Counted from the stretch's first letter, positions 7,637 through 16,680 are shown. The stretch is 64,000 nt of DNA from Sphingomonas sp. PP-CE-1A-559 (GCF_004340965.1 NZ_SLYA01000007.1:42096-106095), one strand, 5' to 3'. Notes: generated by a model not told the origin, from the letters alone. Numbers and translations: made by a program.

Positions 7637-9396
7637 TGGCCACGGCAGTCACCGCAAACCGCGCGGAACTGATCGCGATCGCGAATTCGGTCGCGTCGGA
7701 GAAGATGATCGACAAGGCGATCGTGATCGAGGCGATGGAGGACGCGATCCAGCGCGCCGCCCGCTCGCGCTACGGCGCCGAGAACGACATCCGCGCCAAG
7801 CTCGATCCGAACACCGGCGATCTGCGCTTATGGCGTGTCGTCGAAGTGGTCGAGGCGGTCGACGATTATTTCAAGCAGGTCGACGTCAAGGGCGCGCAGA
7901 AGCTCCAGAAGGACGCCGCTCTCGGCGACTTCATCGTCGATCCGCTGCCCCCGATCGAGTTCGGCCGCATCGCCGCACAGGCCGCCAAGCAGGTCATCTT
8001 CCAGAAGGTCCGCGACGCCGAGCGCGAGCGCCAGTTCGAAGAGTATAAGGACCGCGCGGGCGAGATCATCACCGGCGTCGTCAAGCGCGTCGAGTTCGGC
8101 CATGTCGTCGTCGACCTGGGCCGCGCCGAGGGCGTGATCCGCCGCGACGCGCAGATCCCGCGCGAAGTGGTGCGCGTCAACGACCGTATCCGTTCGCTGA
8201 TCCTGAACGTCCGCCGCGAGAACCGTGGGCCGCAGATCTTCCTCAGCCGCGCGCACCCCGACTTTATGAAGAAGCTGTTCGCGCAGGAAGTGCCCGAGAT
8301 CTACGACGGCATCATCGAGATCAAGGCCGCAGCCCGCGATCCGGGTTCGCGCGCGAAGATCGGCGTCATCTCGCATGATTCGAGCATCGATCCGGTCGGC
8401 GCGTGCGTCGGCATGAAGGGCAGCCGCGTCCAGGCCGTCGTGCAGGAAATGCAGGGCGAGAAGATCGACATCATTCCCTGGTCGCCCGACATCGCGACCT
8501 TCGTCGTCAACGCGTTGCAGCCGGCATCCGTGTCGCGCGTCGTGATCGACGAAGAGGAAGAGCGCATCGAGGTGGTCGTTCCCGACGACCAGCTGTCGCT
8601 GGCGATCGGCCGTCGCGGCCAGAACGTGCGGCTTGCGTCGCAGCTGACCGGCAAGGCGATCGACATCCTCACCGAGGCCGATGCGTCGGAGAAGCGCCAG
8701 AAGGACTTCGTCGAGCGCTCGGCGATGTTCGAGAAGGAGCTCGACGTCGATGAGACGCTCGCGCAGCTGCTGGTCGCCGAAGGGTTCACGAACCTCGAAG
8801 AGGTCGCCTATGTCGAGGTCGAGGAGATCGCCGGCATCGAGGGCTTCGACGAGGACCTGGCGGGCGAGTTGCAGAACCGTGCGACCGAAGCGCTTGAGCG
8901 TCGCGACGCTGCGAGCCGCGAGGAGCGCACTGCGCTCGGCGTCGAGGACGCGCTTGCCGGTATGCCGTATCTGAACGAGGCAATGCTGGTCACGCTCGGC
9001 AAGGCGGGCATCAAGACGCTCGACGACCTCGCCGATCTCGCGACCGACGAACTGGTCGAGAAGAAGCGCGTCGAACCGCGTCGTCGCAACGAGGATGCTC
9101 CGAAGCGGCCTGAGCCGAAGGGCGGGATTCTCGCCGAGTATGGCCTGAGCGACGAGCAGGGCAACGAGATCATCATGGCCGCTCGCGCGCACTGGTTCGA
9201 GGACGAGGCTCCCGAGGCTTCGGCTGACGACGTTGAGGGGGATGAGACTCCGGTGGAAGAGGCTTCGGCTGATGACGCTGTGGTCGAGGACGCTGCGGCT
9301 GAAGACACGACGGCCGAAGATGCTTCGACCGACGAAGCTTCGGTTGAAGAAGAGGCGGACAAGACCGACTCGAAGAGCGAGGGCGACAAGGCCTGA
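7636..9396 (+). CDS. nusA: transcription termination/antitermination factor NusA
   Basis: Binds RNA polymerase and nascent RNA, modulating pausing, termination and antitermination. The 586 residues show the N-terminal polymerase-binding domain (1-130), an S1 domain (about 137-205, [20 protein letters not shown]), KH1 (about 235-290, [17 protein letters not shown]) and KH2 (about 300-360, [18 protein letters not shown]). Two helix-hairpin-helix acidic repeats follow (about 370-500, with [15 protein letters not shown] and [19 protein letters not shown]). The last 65 residues are an extremely acidic repeat of EDA/EEA units, longer than in E. coli. The ATG is coupled to rimP by a TGATG overlap. 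Confidence 0.97.
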   Translation: MATAVTANRAELIAIANSVASEKMIDKAIVIEAMEDAIQRAARSRYGAENDIRAKLDPNTGDLRLWRVVEVVEAVDDYFKQVDVKGAQKLQKDAALGDFIVDPLPPIEFGRIAAQAAKQVIFQKVRDAERERQFEEYKDRAGEIITGVVKRVEFGHVVVDLGRAEGVIRRDAQIPREVVRVNDRIRSLILNVRRENRGPQIFLSRAHPDFMKKLFAQEVPEIYDGIIEIKAAARDPGSRAKIGVISHDSSIDPVGACVGMKGSRVQAVVQEMQGEKIDIIPWSPDIATFVVNALQPASVSRVVIDEEEERIEVVVPDDQLSLAIGRRGQNVRLASQLTGKAIDILTEADASEKRQKDFVERSAMFEKELDVDETLAQLLVAEGFTNLEEVAYVEVEEIAGIEGFDEDLAGELQNRATEALERRDAASREERTALGVEDALAGMPYLNEAMLVTLGKAGIKTLDDLADLATDELVEKKRVEPRRRNEDAPKRPEPKGGILAEYGLSDEQGNEIIMAARAHWFEDEAPEASADDVEGDETPVEEASADDAVVEDAAAEDTTAEDASTDEASVEEEADKTDSKSEGDKA

Positions 9397-9635
9397 TGCC
9401 CTTCGTCAGCATCCGCATCTCGGGGTCCGCCACCAAGGACCAGAAAGCCGGCATCGTCGCCGACGTCACCCAGTCGCTCGTGCAGCGGCTGGGAAAGAAC
9501 CCGGCTGCGGTGCAGATCGTGATCGAAGAGGTCTCGACCGAGAATTACGGCGCGGGCGGCCAGCTGCTGGTCGACCGCGACGCTCCGAAGACGACTCCAG
9601 CGCAGGAGGACGCACATGCGGAACCCTCCCGATGA
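9396..9635 (+). CDS. 4-oxalocrotonate tautomerase family protein embedded in the nusA-infB operon
   Basis: Small tautomerase-superfamily subunit of 79 residues. After removal of Met the protein begins with Pro-1 ([10 protein letters not shown]), the catalytic base of the family, and the beta-alpha-beta unit continues with TQSLVQRLGKNPAAVQIVIEEV and ENYGAGGQLL. Such proteins usually form hexamers or dimers and act on small keto-enol substrates. The start overlaps the nusA stop by one base and the 3' end overlaps rnpM by 20 nt, so it is an integral part of this transcription/translation operon. Why a tautomerase is co-expressed with NusA and IF2 is unknown. The substrate cannot be inferred. Confidence 0.88.
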   Translation: MPFVSIRISGSATKDQKAGIVADVTQSLVQRLGKNPAAVQIVIEEVSTENYGAGGQLLVDRDAPKTTPAQEDAHAEPSR

Positions 9636-10488
9636 CACCGCGCCGCTAAACTCCCCTCCCGCTCGCGGGAGGGGTCGGGGGAGGGCAGTCACGGCCGCCG
9701 CCCCTGCGGATAGCCCCTCCCCTGACCCCTCCCGCTCGCGGGAGGGGAATGAGCCCGTTCGCAAGTGCATTCTTTCGGGCGAACGCGACGCCAGGCCGCA
9801 CCTCGTGCGACTCGCGTTGTCGCCCGATGGCCAGATCCTTCCCGACGTTCGCGCCAAGGCTCCCGGCCGCGGCGCGTGGATCGGCGTGACTCGAGTCGAA
9901 CTCGAAGTCGCGATCAAGAAGGGCAAGCTCAAGGGCGCTCTCTCCCGCGCGTTCAAGACCGGCGAGTTCACCATCAATCCCGAGCTTCCGGCCAAGATCG
10001 AGTCCGCGCTGGAGCGTAACGCGCTCGACCGGCTCGGGCTCGAATCGCGCTCGGGGACGGTGCTGATCGGCTCCGACCGGATCGAGCAGAACGCGCGCCA
10101 GGGCAAGCTGAAGGCGCTGTATCACGCGTCCGACGCGGCCGAGGATGGCAACCGCAAGCTCGATCAGGCGTGGCGCATCGGCAACGATGTCGAGGGCTCG
10201 GGTTTGCGGGGGTTGGCACTCCCGGTATCGCGCACCATATTGGCGTTGGCGCTGGGGCGGGAAAATGTGGTACACATTGGCCTGACCGACCGCGCTGCAG
10301 CAAAGCGGGTGAGCGAAGCGCTCGACCGTTGGCTGCATTTTATCGGCCCCGAACCTTCTTCCGTGTCTTGCGAAACGGCCTCGCAGGGCGCATCGGCGTC
10401 ACCACAAAATGGGGCGCCACCGATACAACAGGCGTCCGGATCGACCGGAACACGCCCGGCCGTGGACATGACTGAGGAATTTGAGTGA
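9616..10488 (+). CDS. rnpM: RnpM/YlxR (DUF448) domain protein fused to an L7Ae-like domain
   Basis: RNA-binding protein of the nusA-infB operon. YlxR proteins bind RNase P RNA in Firmicutes. ATG 9616 is supported by AGGAGG 8-12 nt upstream. Of 290 residues, the DUF448 part starts near residue 47 (VRKCILSGE, PHLVRLALSPDG, APGRGAWIG). The L7Ae/YlxQ-like part spans about 125-240 (ALDRLGLESRSGTVLIGSD, VSRTILALALGRENVVHI). The tail is disordered. Residues 12-45 are encoded by a PE-C palindrome and are Pro/Arg/Gly-rich, so the first domain is pushed away from the N-terminus. The stop overlaps the infB start (GTGA). RNase P binding is inferred from the family. Confidence 0.88.
   Translation: MRNPPDDTAPLNSPPARGRGRGRAVTAAAPADSPSPDPSRSREGNEPVRKCILSGERDARPHLVRLALSPDGQILPDVRAKAPGRGAWIGVTRVELEVAIKKGKLKGALSRAFKTGEFTINPELPAKIESALERNALDRLGLESRSGTVLIGSDRIEQNARQGKLKALYHASDAAEDGNRKLDQAWRIGNDVEGSGLRGLALPVSRTILALALGRENVVHIGLTDRAAAKRVSEALDRWLHFIGPEPSSVSCETASQGASASPQNGAPPIQQASGSTGTRPAVDMTEEFE
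9651..9750. repeat. PE-C palindrome inside the rnpM reading frame
   Basis: Two inverted copies of GAGCGGGAGGGG-type arms (CCCCTCCCGCTCGCGGGAGGGG on both sides, shortened here) around a 38-nt centre. It lies in frame within rnpM and encodes residues 12-45. It contains no stop codon in the rnpM frame. Confidence 0.85.
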
Positions 10489-13340
10489 GCGACACGGACA
10501 ACGAGAAGCCGAAACTTGGCATGCGCGCACCTTTGGGTGTGAAGCGCACGGTCGAGACCGGCCAGGTGAAGCAGAGCTTCAGCCACGGCCGATCGAATAC
10601 GGTGATCGTGGAAACCAAGCGCGCGCGCGTCCTGCGCCGTCCGGGCGAGCCCGACGTGCAGGTCGCGGATGCCGCACCGGTTGCCGCGCCCGCCCCGGCG
10701 GCTGCCCCCGCAGCCCCGGCACCGCAGGCGCGCGCACCGCAGCCTGCGCCCGCCCCCGTGCGCCAGCAGCAGAGCAATCTGTCGCCGCAGGAGCGCCAGG
10801 CCAAGCTGCTCCGCGAGGCCGAAGAGCAGCGCATGAACACGCTGGAAGAAGGGCGTCGTCGCCAGGAAGCCGAGCGTACCAAGGCTGCCGAGGACGAGCG
10901 TAATCGCGTCGCCGATCGTGCGCGTGCCGAGGCTGAGGCCAAGGCGCCGAAGCCCGTCGAGGCCCCTGCGCCCGCACCGGCTCCTGTGGTCGAAGCGGCT
11001 CCCGCTCCGGTCGCGGCTCCGACGCCAGCGCCTGCACCGGCTCCGGTCGAAGCCCCCGTTGCTGCGGCTCCTGCCCCGGCACCGGTTGCCACCGCACCTG
11101 CGCCTGCACCGAAGCCTGCTCCGGTAGTGGCTGCTCCTGCGCCGGCCCCCAAGCCTGCGCCGGCTCCCGTCGCTCCGCCGGCACCGCCGCCCATTCTCGA
11201 ACTGACCCGCGATCCGGCGTTCCCGGCACCACGCCGGTTCTCGCCGGTGGCGCGTCCCGAGCGTCCTCCGCCGCCGCCGAAGCCTGTCGCAGCACCCGCT
11301 GCCGCGGCGCCGACCACGGCTGCGAATGCCGGCACGACCGCGGCTCGCCCTGGCGCGACGGGGGTCAACGCTCCGGCTGGTGGCGTCCGTCGCGACGCAG
11401 TGCCAGCACGTCCCCAGCAGCGTGACCGCAAGGGCGACGATCGTCGCACCTCGGGCAAGCTCACCGTCAACCGCGCGCTCGGCGATGGTGATGGCGCACG
11501 CGCTCGTTCGCTCGCCGCGCTGAAGCGTGCGCGCGAGAAGGAGCGTCGTGGCACCGGTGGTCCGCGCGAGGCGCAGGCCAAGCAGATCCGCGACGTCGTC
11601 GTCCCAGAGGCGATCACGGTGCAGGAACTCGCCAACCGCATGGCCGAGAAGGGTGCCGACCTCGTCAAGGCGCTGTTCAAGATGGGCATGCCCGTCACGA
11701 TGACGCAGACGATCGACCAGGATACCGCCGAGTTGCTCGTCACCGAGTTCGGCCACAACCTGACGCGCGTCAGCGATGTCGACCAGGATCTGGCCAACGA
11801 CACGATCGACGACGCCGAGGAGACGCTGCGCCCACGCGCGCCGGTCGTCACGATCATGGGCCACGTCGATCACGGCAAGACGTCGCTGCTCGATGCCCTG
11901 CGCGGCACCGACGTGGTGCGCGGCGAAGCGGGTGGCATCACCCAGCATATCGGCGCGTATCAGGTCACGCTGAAGGACAAGTCGAAGATCACCTTCCTCG
12001 ACACCCCGGGCCATGAGGCGTTCACGCAGATGCGTGCGCGTGGCGCGGACGTCACCGACATCGTCATCCTGGTGGTGGCGGCGGACGACGGCCTGATGCC
12101 GCAGACGGTGGAGGCGATCGCCCACACCAAGGCGGCGGGCGTGCCGATGATCGTCGCGATCAACAAGATCGACAAGGAAGGCGCCAATGCCCAGAAGGTG
12201 CGCGAGCGCCTGCTGAGCGAGGAGATCGTGGTCGAGGACATGGGCGGCGACGTCCAGGACGTCGAAGTCTCCGCGACCAAGAAGATCGGTCTCGATGCGT
12301 TGATCGAGAAGATCCAGCTTCAGGCCGAACTGCTCGAACTGCGCGCCAATCCGGACCGCGCCGCCGAGGGTACGGTGATCGAGGCCAAGCTCGACAAGGG
12401 TCGCGGGCCCGTCGCGACGATCCTCGTGAACCGCGGTACGCTGCGGGTCGGCGACATCTTCGTGGTCGGCGGCGAGAGCGGCAAGGTCCGGGCGCTGGTC
12501 GACGACAAGGGCAAGCAGATCAAGGAAGCCGGTCCGGCGATGCCGGTCGAGGTCCTCGGTCTGTCGGGTGTTCCGCAGGCGGGCGATCCGTTCCAGGTGG
12601 TCGAGAACGAGGCACGGGCCCGCGAAGTCGCGGAATATCGTCGCAGCGTGAAGACCGACAAGCGGACGGCTTCGGTTCCTGCCAGCCTCGAGAGCATGTT
12701 CTCGGCGCTGAAGGAAAAGCAGGCGATCGAATATCCGCTGGTCGTGAAGGCGGATACGCAGGGCACGGTCGAGGCGATCGTCGGGGCGATCAACAAGATC
12801 TCCACCGACCTGATCAAGGCACGCGTGCTGAGCTCGGGCGTCGGCGGCATCACCGAGTCGGACGTCACCCTGGCGGCCGCATCGGGTGCACCGATCATCG
12901 GCTTCAACGTTCGTCCGAACGCCAAGGCACGCGAGATTGCCGAGCGCCAGAAGGTCGCGTTCAAGTATTATGACGTGATCTACGACCTGATCGACGAGAT
13001 CCGGGCGGGGATGGCAGGCGAGCTTGGGCCGGAAGCGTTCGAGACGGTCGTCGGTCGTGCCGATATCCGCGAGGTCTTCTCGGCGGGCAAGCACGGCAAG
13101 GCGGCAGGTCTGCTCGTCACCGAGGGCAACATCCGCAAGGCGCTCAAGGCACGCATCACGCGCAACGACGTTATTATCTATCAGGGCGAAATCGCATCGC
13201 TGCGTCGCTTCAAGGATGATGTCGCCGAGGTCCGTGCGGGGCTGGAGTGCGGCGTGACGTTCACGTCGAACTTCGTCGACATCAAGGCCGGCGACGTCCT
13301 TGAGACGTTCGAAGTCGAGATGCGCGAACGTACCTTGTAA
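10485..13340 (+). CDS. infB: translation initiation factor IF-2
   Basis: GTPase that delivers initiator tRNA to the 30S subunit and promotes subunit joining. The GTG start overlaps the rnpM stop. The 951 residues begin with the conserved [21 protein letters not shown], then a long Ala/Pro linker (about 60-310), an IF2_N module around 380-430 ([22 protein letters not shown]) and the GTPase domain. GTPase motifs are [15 protein letters not shown] (G1, near 460), [16 protein letters not shown] (G3) and NKIDK (G4). Domains II to IV follow to METFEVE-like [13 protein letters not shown] at the end. The linker is longer than in E. coli, as is common in alphaproteobacteria. Confidence 0.97.
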   Translation: MSDTDNEKPKLGMRAPLGVKRTVETGQVKQSFSHGRSNTVIVETKRARVLRRPGEPDVQVADAAPVAAPAPAAAPAAPAPQARAPQPAPAPVRQQQSNLSPQERQAKLLREAEEQRMNTLEEGRRRQEAERTKAAEDERNRVADRARAEAEAKAPKPVEAPAPAPAPVVEAAPAPVAAPTPAPAPAPVEAPVAAAPAPAPVATAPAPAPKPAPVVAAPAPAPKPAPAPVAPPAPPPILELTRDPAFPAPRRFSPVARPERPPPPPKPVAAPAAAAPTTAANAGTTAARPGATGVNAPAGGVRRDAVPARPQQRDRKGDDRRTSGKLTVNRALGDGDGARARSLAALKRAREKERRGTGGPREAQAKQIRDVVVPEAITVQELANRMAEKGADLVKALFKMGMPVTMTQTIDQDTAELLVTEFGHNLTRVSDVDQDLANDTIDDAEETLRPRAPVVTIMGHVDHGKTSLLDALRGTDVVRGEAGGITQHIGAYQVTLKDKSKITFLDTPGHEAFTQMRARGADVTDIVILVVAADDGLMPQTVEAIAHTKAAGVPMIVAINKIDKEGANAQKVRERLLSEEIVVEDMGGDVQDVEVSATKKIGLDALIEKIQLQAELLELRANPDRAAEGTVIEAKLDKGRGPVATILVNRGTLRVGDIFVVGGESGKVRALVDDKGKQIKEAGPAMPVEVLGLSGVPQAGDPFQVVENEARAREVAEYRRSVKTDKRTASVPASLESMFSALKEKQAIEYPLVVKADTQGTVEAIVGAINKISTDLIKARVLSSGVGGITESDVTLAAASGAPIIGFNVRPNAKAREIAERQKVAFKYYDVIYDLIDEIRAGMAGELGPEAFETVVGRADIREVFSAGKHGKAAGLLVTEGNIRKALKARITRNDVIIYQGEIASLRRFKDDVAEVRAGLECGVTFTSNFVDIKAGDVLETFEVEMRERTL

Positions 13341-13349
13341 CTACTAAAG

Positions 13350-13451
13350 CCCTCTCCCCTGCGGGGAGAGGGTTGGGTGAGGGGCTGTCCCCGGCGCTGG
13401 CGTATGTGGCACCCCTCACCCCCGCCCTCTCCCCGAGGGGGAGAGGGAGCT
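13350..13451. repeat. dispersed palindrome PE-C, copy 3, abutting rbfA
   Basis: CCCTCTCCCC-type arms facing GGGGGAGAGGG at the 3' end. Its last bases (GAGAGGGAGC) lie 6-10 nt before the rbfA ATG and act as that gene's apparent ribosome site, so the element has become part of a translation signal. Confidence 0.82.
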
Positions 13452-13455
13452 TAAG

Positions 13456-13845
13456 ATGAAGACCGATACCCCAGAAGCAAAAGCCGTCCGCTCGTTGCGA
13501 GTCGGCGAACAGGCGCGTCATGCGCTGTCCGACATCCTCGCGCGCGGCGACGTCCACGATCCGGTGCTCGAAAAGCACCTCGTGACGATCACCGAAGTCC
13601 GCATGTCGCCGGACCTCCGCCACGCCACCGTCTTCGTGAAGCCGTTGCTCGGCAAGGACGAGGAAAAGGTGCTGAAGGCGCTCCGCACCAACACCGCCTA
13701 CCTCCAGCGCGAAGTCGCGAACCGGGTGCAGATGCGGTATGCCGCCAAGCTGAAGTTCCTTGCGGACGAGAGTTTCGACGAAGGCACGCATATCGACACG
13801 CTGCTGCGTGACCCGCATATCGCGCGGGATCTGGCGGAAGATTGA
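13456..13845 (+). CDS. rbfA: ribosome-binding factor A
   Basis: Cold-shock-associated 30S maturation factor acting on 16S rRNA, a partner of RimP and IF2 from the same cluster. The 129 residues carry the KH-like fold: [81 protein letters not shown] (split by eye into the beta strands of the family). The ATG at 13456 has GAGGGAGC upstream, supplied by the adjoining palindrome. The gene is 105 nt from infB. Confidence 0.94.
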   Translation: MKTDTPEAKAVRSLRVGEQARHALSDILARGDVHDPVLEKHLVTITEVRMSPDLRHATVFVKPLLGKDEEKVLKALRTNTAYLQREVANRVQMRYAAKLKFLADESFDEGTHIDTLLRDPHIARDLAED

Positions 13846-13852
13846 CTTTTAG

Positions 13853-13876
13853 CGCGGTAAGACGCATCTTACCGCG
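13853..13876 (+). promoter_or_regulatory. perfect inverted repeat abutting the antitoxin start codon (probable operator)
   Basis: CGCGGTAAGA (13853-13862) and TCTTACCGCG (13867-13876) form a perfect 10-bp inverted repeat with a 4-nt spacer, and the antitoxin ATG begins at the very next base. There is no room for a ribosome site, so translation may be leaderless. TTGACT at 13842-13847 could be a -35 box. AbrB-type antitoxins commonly bind such palindromes to repress their own operon; that use here is inference. Confidence 0.6.
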
Positions 13877-14146
13877 ATGAATGCTCAGACGAAAATGTCG
13901 GAAAAGGGTCAAGTCGTCATCCCAAAGGATGTGCGTGACTCGCTCGGCTTGAACCCAGGCCAGCAATTTAACGTCCTGCAAGCGGGTGGGGACATCGTGT
14001 TGCGACCAACGGGTAGGACGACCGGAAAGAGTGTCGCCGAGGTAATGGCCGATCTGCGTGCCCGCGTTCGGTACGAGGGGCCAGCCATTCCTATCGAGCA
14101 ACTGAGTTGGTCGCCCGATTTCGACGAGGACGGTCTTTCCGCGTGA
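13877..14146 (+). CDS. AbrB/MazE-type antitoxin (SpoVT-AbrB domain)
   Basis: Predicted DNA-binding antitoxin of a type II toxin-antitoxin pair, 89 residues. The N-terminal swapped-hairpin domain is clear: KMSEKGQVVIPKDVRDSLGL, then NPGQQFNVLQAGGDIVLRP. The C-terminal part (about 50-89, with EGPAIPIEQLSWSPDFDEDG) would wrap and inhibit the PIN toxin. Its stop overlaps the toxin GTG. The pair sits between rbfA and tdk in an otherwise conserved cluster and has a lower GC look than its neighbours, which suggests acquisition. Confidence 0.87.
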   Translation: MNAQTKMSEKGQVVIPKDVRDSLGLNPGQQFNVLQAGGDIVLRPTGRTTGKSVAEVMADLRARVRYEGPAIPIEQLSWSPDFDEDGLSA

Positions 14147-14532
14147 AGGCCGTCGATACCAACATTCTCGCGCGTTTCATCTTGGCAGATGACGAGCATC
14201 AGTCGGCAATGGCATCTGAAATACTTGGCGCACCGGTCTGGGTGAGCCTGACCGTCTGGCTCGAACTCGGATGGGTGCTATCGAAGCGCGCCGCACTTGG
14301 TCGCGCGATGGTGGCCGATGCGATTGAAACGCTGCTTGAGTTGGGGACTATCCATACCGCGGATCGCGATGGTTTGGCCTGGGCAGTCGCGCGATACCGA
14401 TCAGGGGCGGATTGGGCCGATATGATCCACCTTGTTTCAGCACGCTCTGTTGCTGATGGCTTCGTGACGTTCGATCGGGGAATCGCGACCTATGCAGGGC
14501 AATCGCTGGTACCTGTCGAGACACTGATCTGA
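14143..14532 (+). CDS. PIN-domain ribonuclease toxin (VapC family)
   Basis: Predicted RNA-cleaving toxin, 129 residues, starting with GTG overlapping the antitoxin stop (GTGA). The PIN acidic residues are visible: KAVDTNILARF (first Asp), SLTVWLELGWVLSK (Glu), SGADWADMIHLVSA (Asp) and DGFVTFDRG (last Asp). AbrB antitoxins paired with PIN toxins are a standard VapBC arrangement. The RNA target cannot be told from sequence. The stop shares one base with the tdk start, so toxin expression may extend into tdk. Confidence 0.88.
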   Translation: MKAVDTNILARFILADDEHQSAMASEILGAPVWVSLTVWLELGWVLSKRAALGRAMVADAIETLLELGTIHTADRDGLAWAVARYRSGADWADMIHLVSARSVADGFVTFDRGIATYAGQSLVPVETLI

Positions 14533-15107
14533 TGGCCAAGCTGTATTTCTACTACGCCTCCATGAACGCGGGGAAGTCGACGAACCTGTTGCAGGCGGAC
14601 TTCAACTACCGCGAGCGGGGGATGCGGACGATGCTGTTTACCGCGGGCGTAGACGATCGGTTCGCGGCGGGGACGATCACGTCGCGGATCGGGCTGGAGG
14701 CGCCGGCGATCGCGTTCGATGCGGGGACGGATATCGGGGCCTGCGTGGCTCGGCAGCACGGCGAGGACGCGATCTCGTGCGTGCTGGTGGATGAGGCGCA
14801 GTTTCTAACTTCGGCACAGGTGGATCAGCTCGCGCATATCTGCGACGTGGTTGGGATACCGGTGCTGGCCTACGGGTTGCGGACCGATTTCCAGGGCGCG
14901 CTGTTTCCCGGGTCGGCGCGGTTGCTCGCGCTGGCGGACTCGCTGGTGGAGATCAAATCGGTTTGCATGTGCGGACGCAAGGCGACGATGAACCTGCGGG
15001 TCGATGGGAGCGGGCGGGCGATTGCCGAAGGGCAGCAGACGGAGATCGGCGGGAACGACCGGTATGTTGCGCTGTGTCGGCGACATTTCTGTGAGGCTTT
15101 GGGGTAG
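14532..15107 (+). CDS. tdk: thymidine kinase
   Basis: Phosphorylates thymidine to dTMP for salvage. The 191 residues show the type II enzyme pattern: P-loop YASMNAGKSTNLL, the DEAQF motif (LVDEAQFLT), the lasso-loop region GLRTDFQGALFPGSARLLALAD and zinc-binding cysteines CMCGRK and CRRHFC. The ATG shares a base with the toxin stop. thyA and folA, encoding the de novo route to dTMP, occur 19-20 kb downstream. Confidence 0.95.
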   Translation: MAKLYFYYASMNAGKSTNLLQADFNYRERGMRTMLFTAGVDDRFAAGTITSRIGLEAPAIAFDAGTDIGACVARQHGEDAISCVLVDEAQFLTSAQVDQLAHICDVVGIPVLAYGLRTDFQGALFPGSARLLALADSLVEIKSVCMCGRKATMNLRVDGSGRAIAEGQQTEIGGNDRYVALCRRHFCEALG

Positions 15108-15170
15108 GCTTTATCCCTCCCCGTAGATGGGCGGCCGCTCCCGCCTGAATTGAATTCTAGGACTCAACGC

Positions 15171-16196
15171 ATGCATGGCTGGATCATTCTCGACAAGCCG
15201 CTGGGGCTTGGCTCGACGCAGGGGGTATCGGCGGTGAAGCGTGCCTTGCGTAGCGGCGGATATGGGAAGTTCAAGGTGGGGCATGGGGGGACGCTCGATC
15301 CGCTCGCCACCGGGGTTCTGCCGATTGCCGTTGGGGAGGCGACCAAGCTTGCCGGGCGGATGCTCGATAGCGACAAGACCTATGATTTTACGGTGATGTT
15401 CGGGGTTCAGACGGATACGCTTGATGCGGAGGGCGTGAGCATTGCGACTTCCGATGTGCGGCCAACTCTGGCGGCGGTCGAGGCGGTGTTGGCGCAGTTT
15501 ACCGGGCCGATTTCTCAGGTGCCGCCGGCGTACTCCGCGCTGAAGGTGGATGGGGAGCGGGCTTATGACTTGGCTCGGGCCGGGCATGAGGTTGTGCTGG
15601 CCAGCCGGGACGTGACGATTTATTCGCTATCCTCGCCGTTACGGGGAGGGGGACCAGCGCAGCTGGTGGAGGGGGGCTTCCGCGAGCGTTCCCTTGGTAG
15701 CGAGCCCCCCTCCACCCCCGTCCAAGCGGACGGGGGTCCCCCTCCCCGTGCCGGGGAGGAATTGCAGGATGCACCCCTGCCCCACATGCCGCTCGATGAG
15801 ATCACGCTTACCGCGCATGTGTCCAAGGGCACCTACATCCGCTCCCTCGCGCGCGACATCGCGCTCGCACTCGGCACCGTCGGCCACGTCACCATGCTGC
15901 GCCGCACCAAGGCTGGTCCGTTCGACCTCACGTCCGCGATATCGCTGGACAAACTGGACGAACTCGCTAAGGCCTCCGCGCTTGAAGATGTACTTCTGCC
16001 CTTGAGGGTGGCGCTGGACGACATCCCGGCTCTCTCCCTCACCCCCGACCAGGCAGGGGCGCTCCGACAGGGGCGTATCTTGGCCGGGATCGCCGCAGAC
16101 GATGGCCAATACTTCGCCGAACTGGACGCTGTCCCGGTCGCGCTGGTCGAGGTCGAGGACGGAGACGTCCGGGTCGTTCGCGGTTTCAATCTGTGA
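15171..16196 (+). CDS. truB: tRNA pseudouridine-55 synthase TruB, with a palindrome-encoded insert
   Basis: Makes pseudouridine 55 in the T loop of tRNAs. ATG 15171 (MHGWIILDKPLGLGSTQG) matches the family start and has TAGGA upstream; the TTG at 15150 is rejected. Catalytic Asp lies in GHGGTLDPLATGVLPI. Other family segments are KTYDFTVMFGVQTDTLDAEG, QVPPAYSALKVDGERAYDLAR and the later VSKGTYIRSLARDIA. Between REV-like VTIYSL and EITLTAH, residues 153-199 are a Pro/Gly-rich peptide encoded by a PE-C element. Without it the 341-residue protein would be close to the usual 295-310. Confidence 0.94.
   Translation: MHGWIILDKPLGLGSTQGVSAVKRALRSGGYGKFKVGHGGTLDPLATGVLPIAVGEATKLAGRMLDSDKTYDFTVMFGVQTDTLDAEGVSIATSDVRPTLAAVEAVLAQFTGPISQVPPAYSALKVDGERAYDLARAGHEVVLASRDVTIYSLSSPLRGGGPAQLVEGGFRERSLGSEPPSTPVQADGGPPPRAGEELQDAPLPHMPLDEITLTAHVSKGTYIRSLARDIALALGTVGHVTMLRRTKAGPFDLTSAISLDKLDELAKASALEDVLLPLRVALDDIPALSLTPDQAGALRQGRILAGIAADDGQYFAELDAVPVALVEVEDGDVRVVRGFNL
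15629..15767. repeat. PE-C palindrome inside the truB reading frame
   Basis: Complex element with nested inverted repeats (GGGGAGGGGGACC paired with GGTCCCCCTCCCC, and GGAGGGGGGCTTCCGCGAGC paired with GCTCGC...CCCCCCTCC). It keeps the truB frame open and adds about 47 residues. It is longer than other PE-C copies because a second palindrome is nested within the first. Confidence 0.82.
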
Positions 16197-16214
16197 TGTC
16201 GAGGACATGAATTC

Positions 16215-16484
16215 ATGACGATTACCGCTGAACGCAAGACCGAGCTCGTCAAGGAGCATTCGCGCGCCGAGGGTGACACCGGTTCGCCGGAAGTCCAGGT
16301 CGCGATCCTGACCGAGCGCATCAAGAACCTGACCGAGCATTTCAAGGGCCACAAGAAGGACAACCACTCGCGTCGTGGTCTTCTCATGATGGTCAACAAG
16401 CGCCGGACGCTGCTGGATTATCTCCGTCACAAGGACGGCCAGCGCTATCTGGATCTGATCGCGAAGCTCGGTCTCCGCAAGTAA
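16215..16484 (+). CDS. rpsO: 30S ribosomal protein S15
   Basis: Primary 16S rRNA-binding protein of the small subunit platform. The 89 residues are the exact family length. Recognisable parts are the N-terminal helix [15 protein letters not shown], the loop [16 protein letters not shown], the rRNA-binding [19 protein letters not shown] and the C-terminal [26 protein letters not shown] lies before the ATG. It is followed by a strong intrinsic terminator and then pnp, as in most bacteria. Confidence 0.98.
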   Translation: MTITAERKTELVKEHSRAEGDTGSPEVQVAILTERIKNLTEHFKGHKKDNHSRRGLLMMVNKRRTLLDYLRHKDGQRYLDLIAKLGLRK

Positions 16485-16489
16485 CTTAG

Positions 16490-16515
16490 ACGGCTCCCCT
16501 CGGGGGGCCGTTTTC
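16490..16515 (+). terminator. intrinsic terminator after rpsO
   Basis: ACGGCTCCCC pairs with GGGGGGCCGT (one G-T pair), followed by TTTT. It begins 6 nt after the rpsO stop. Confidence 0.85.
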
Positions 16516-16525
16516 GTATATAGGG

Positions 16526-16620
16526 TTGTTCTCCCGCGAAGGCGGGAGTCCAAACTGGACCCCCGCCTTCGGACACCCATCAAAGTAATACTTTGATGGG
16601 GCCCTGCCGCGGGGGAACAG
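16526..16620. repeat. PE-B palindrome interrupted by a second palindrome, between rpsO and pnp
   Basis: The first part (TTGTTCTCCCGCGAAGGCGG to CCCCGCCTTCGG) is a PE-B element that should continue with CGCGGGAGAACA. That ending (CGCGGGGGAACAG) is present about 36 nt later. The interruption contains a perfect 11-bp inverted repeat, CCCATCAAAGT (16576-16586) and ACTTTGATGGG (16590-16600), with AAT as loop. Confidence 0.75.
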
Positions 16621-16680
16621 CAAATGGAGGGACGGCAATTCGGCCACCCCTTCTGGGATGACAATTCATCCCACACCGCC

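Noticed and set aside
10164..13094. 976-codon open frame antisense to infB, and similar long antisense frames opposite pnp, rne and ileS
   Set aside because: High GC and strong third-position bias leave long stop-free shadows. Their translations are Arg/His/Asp-rich with no family motif, while the sense strand encodes clear proteins.
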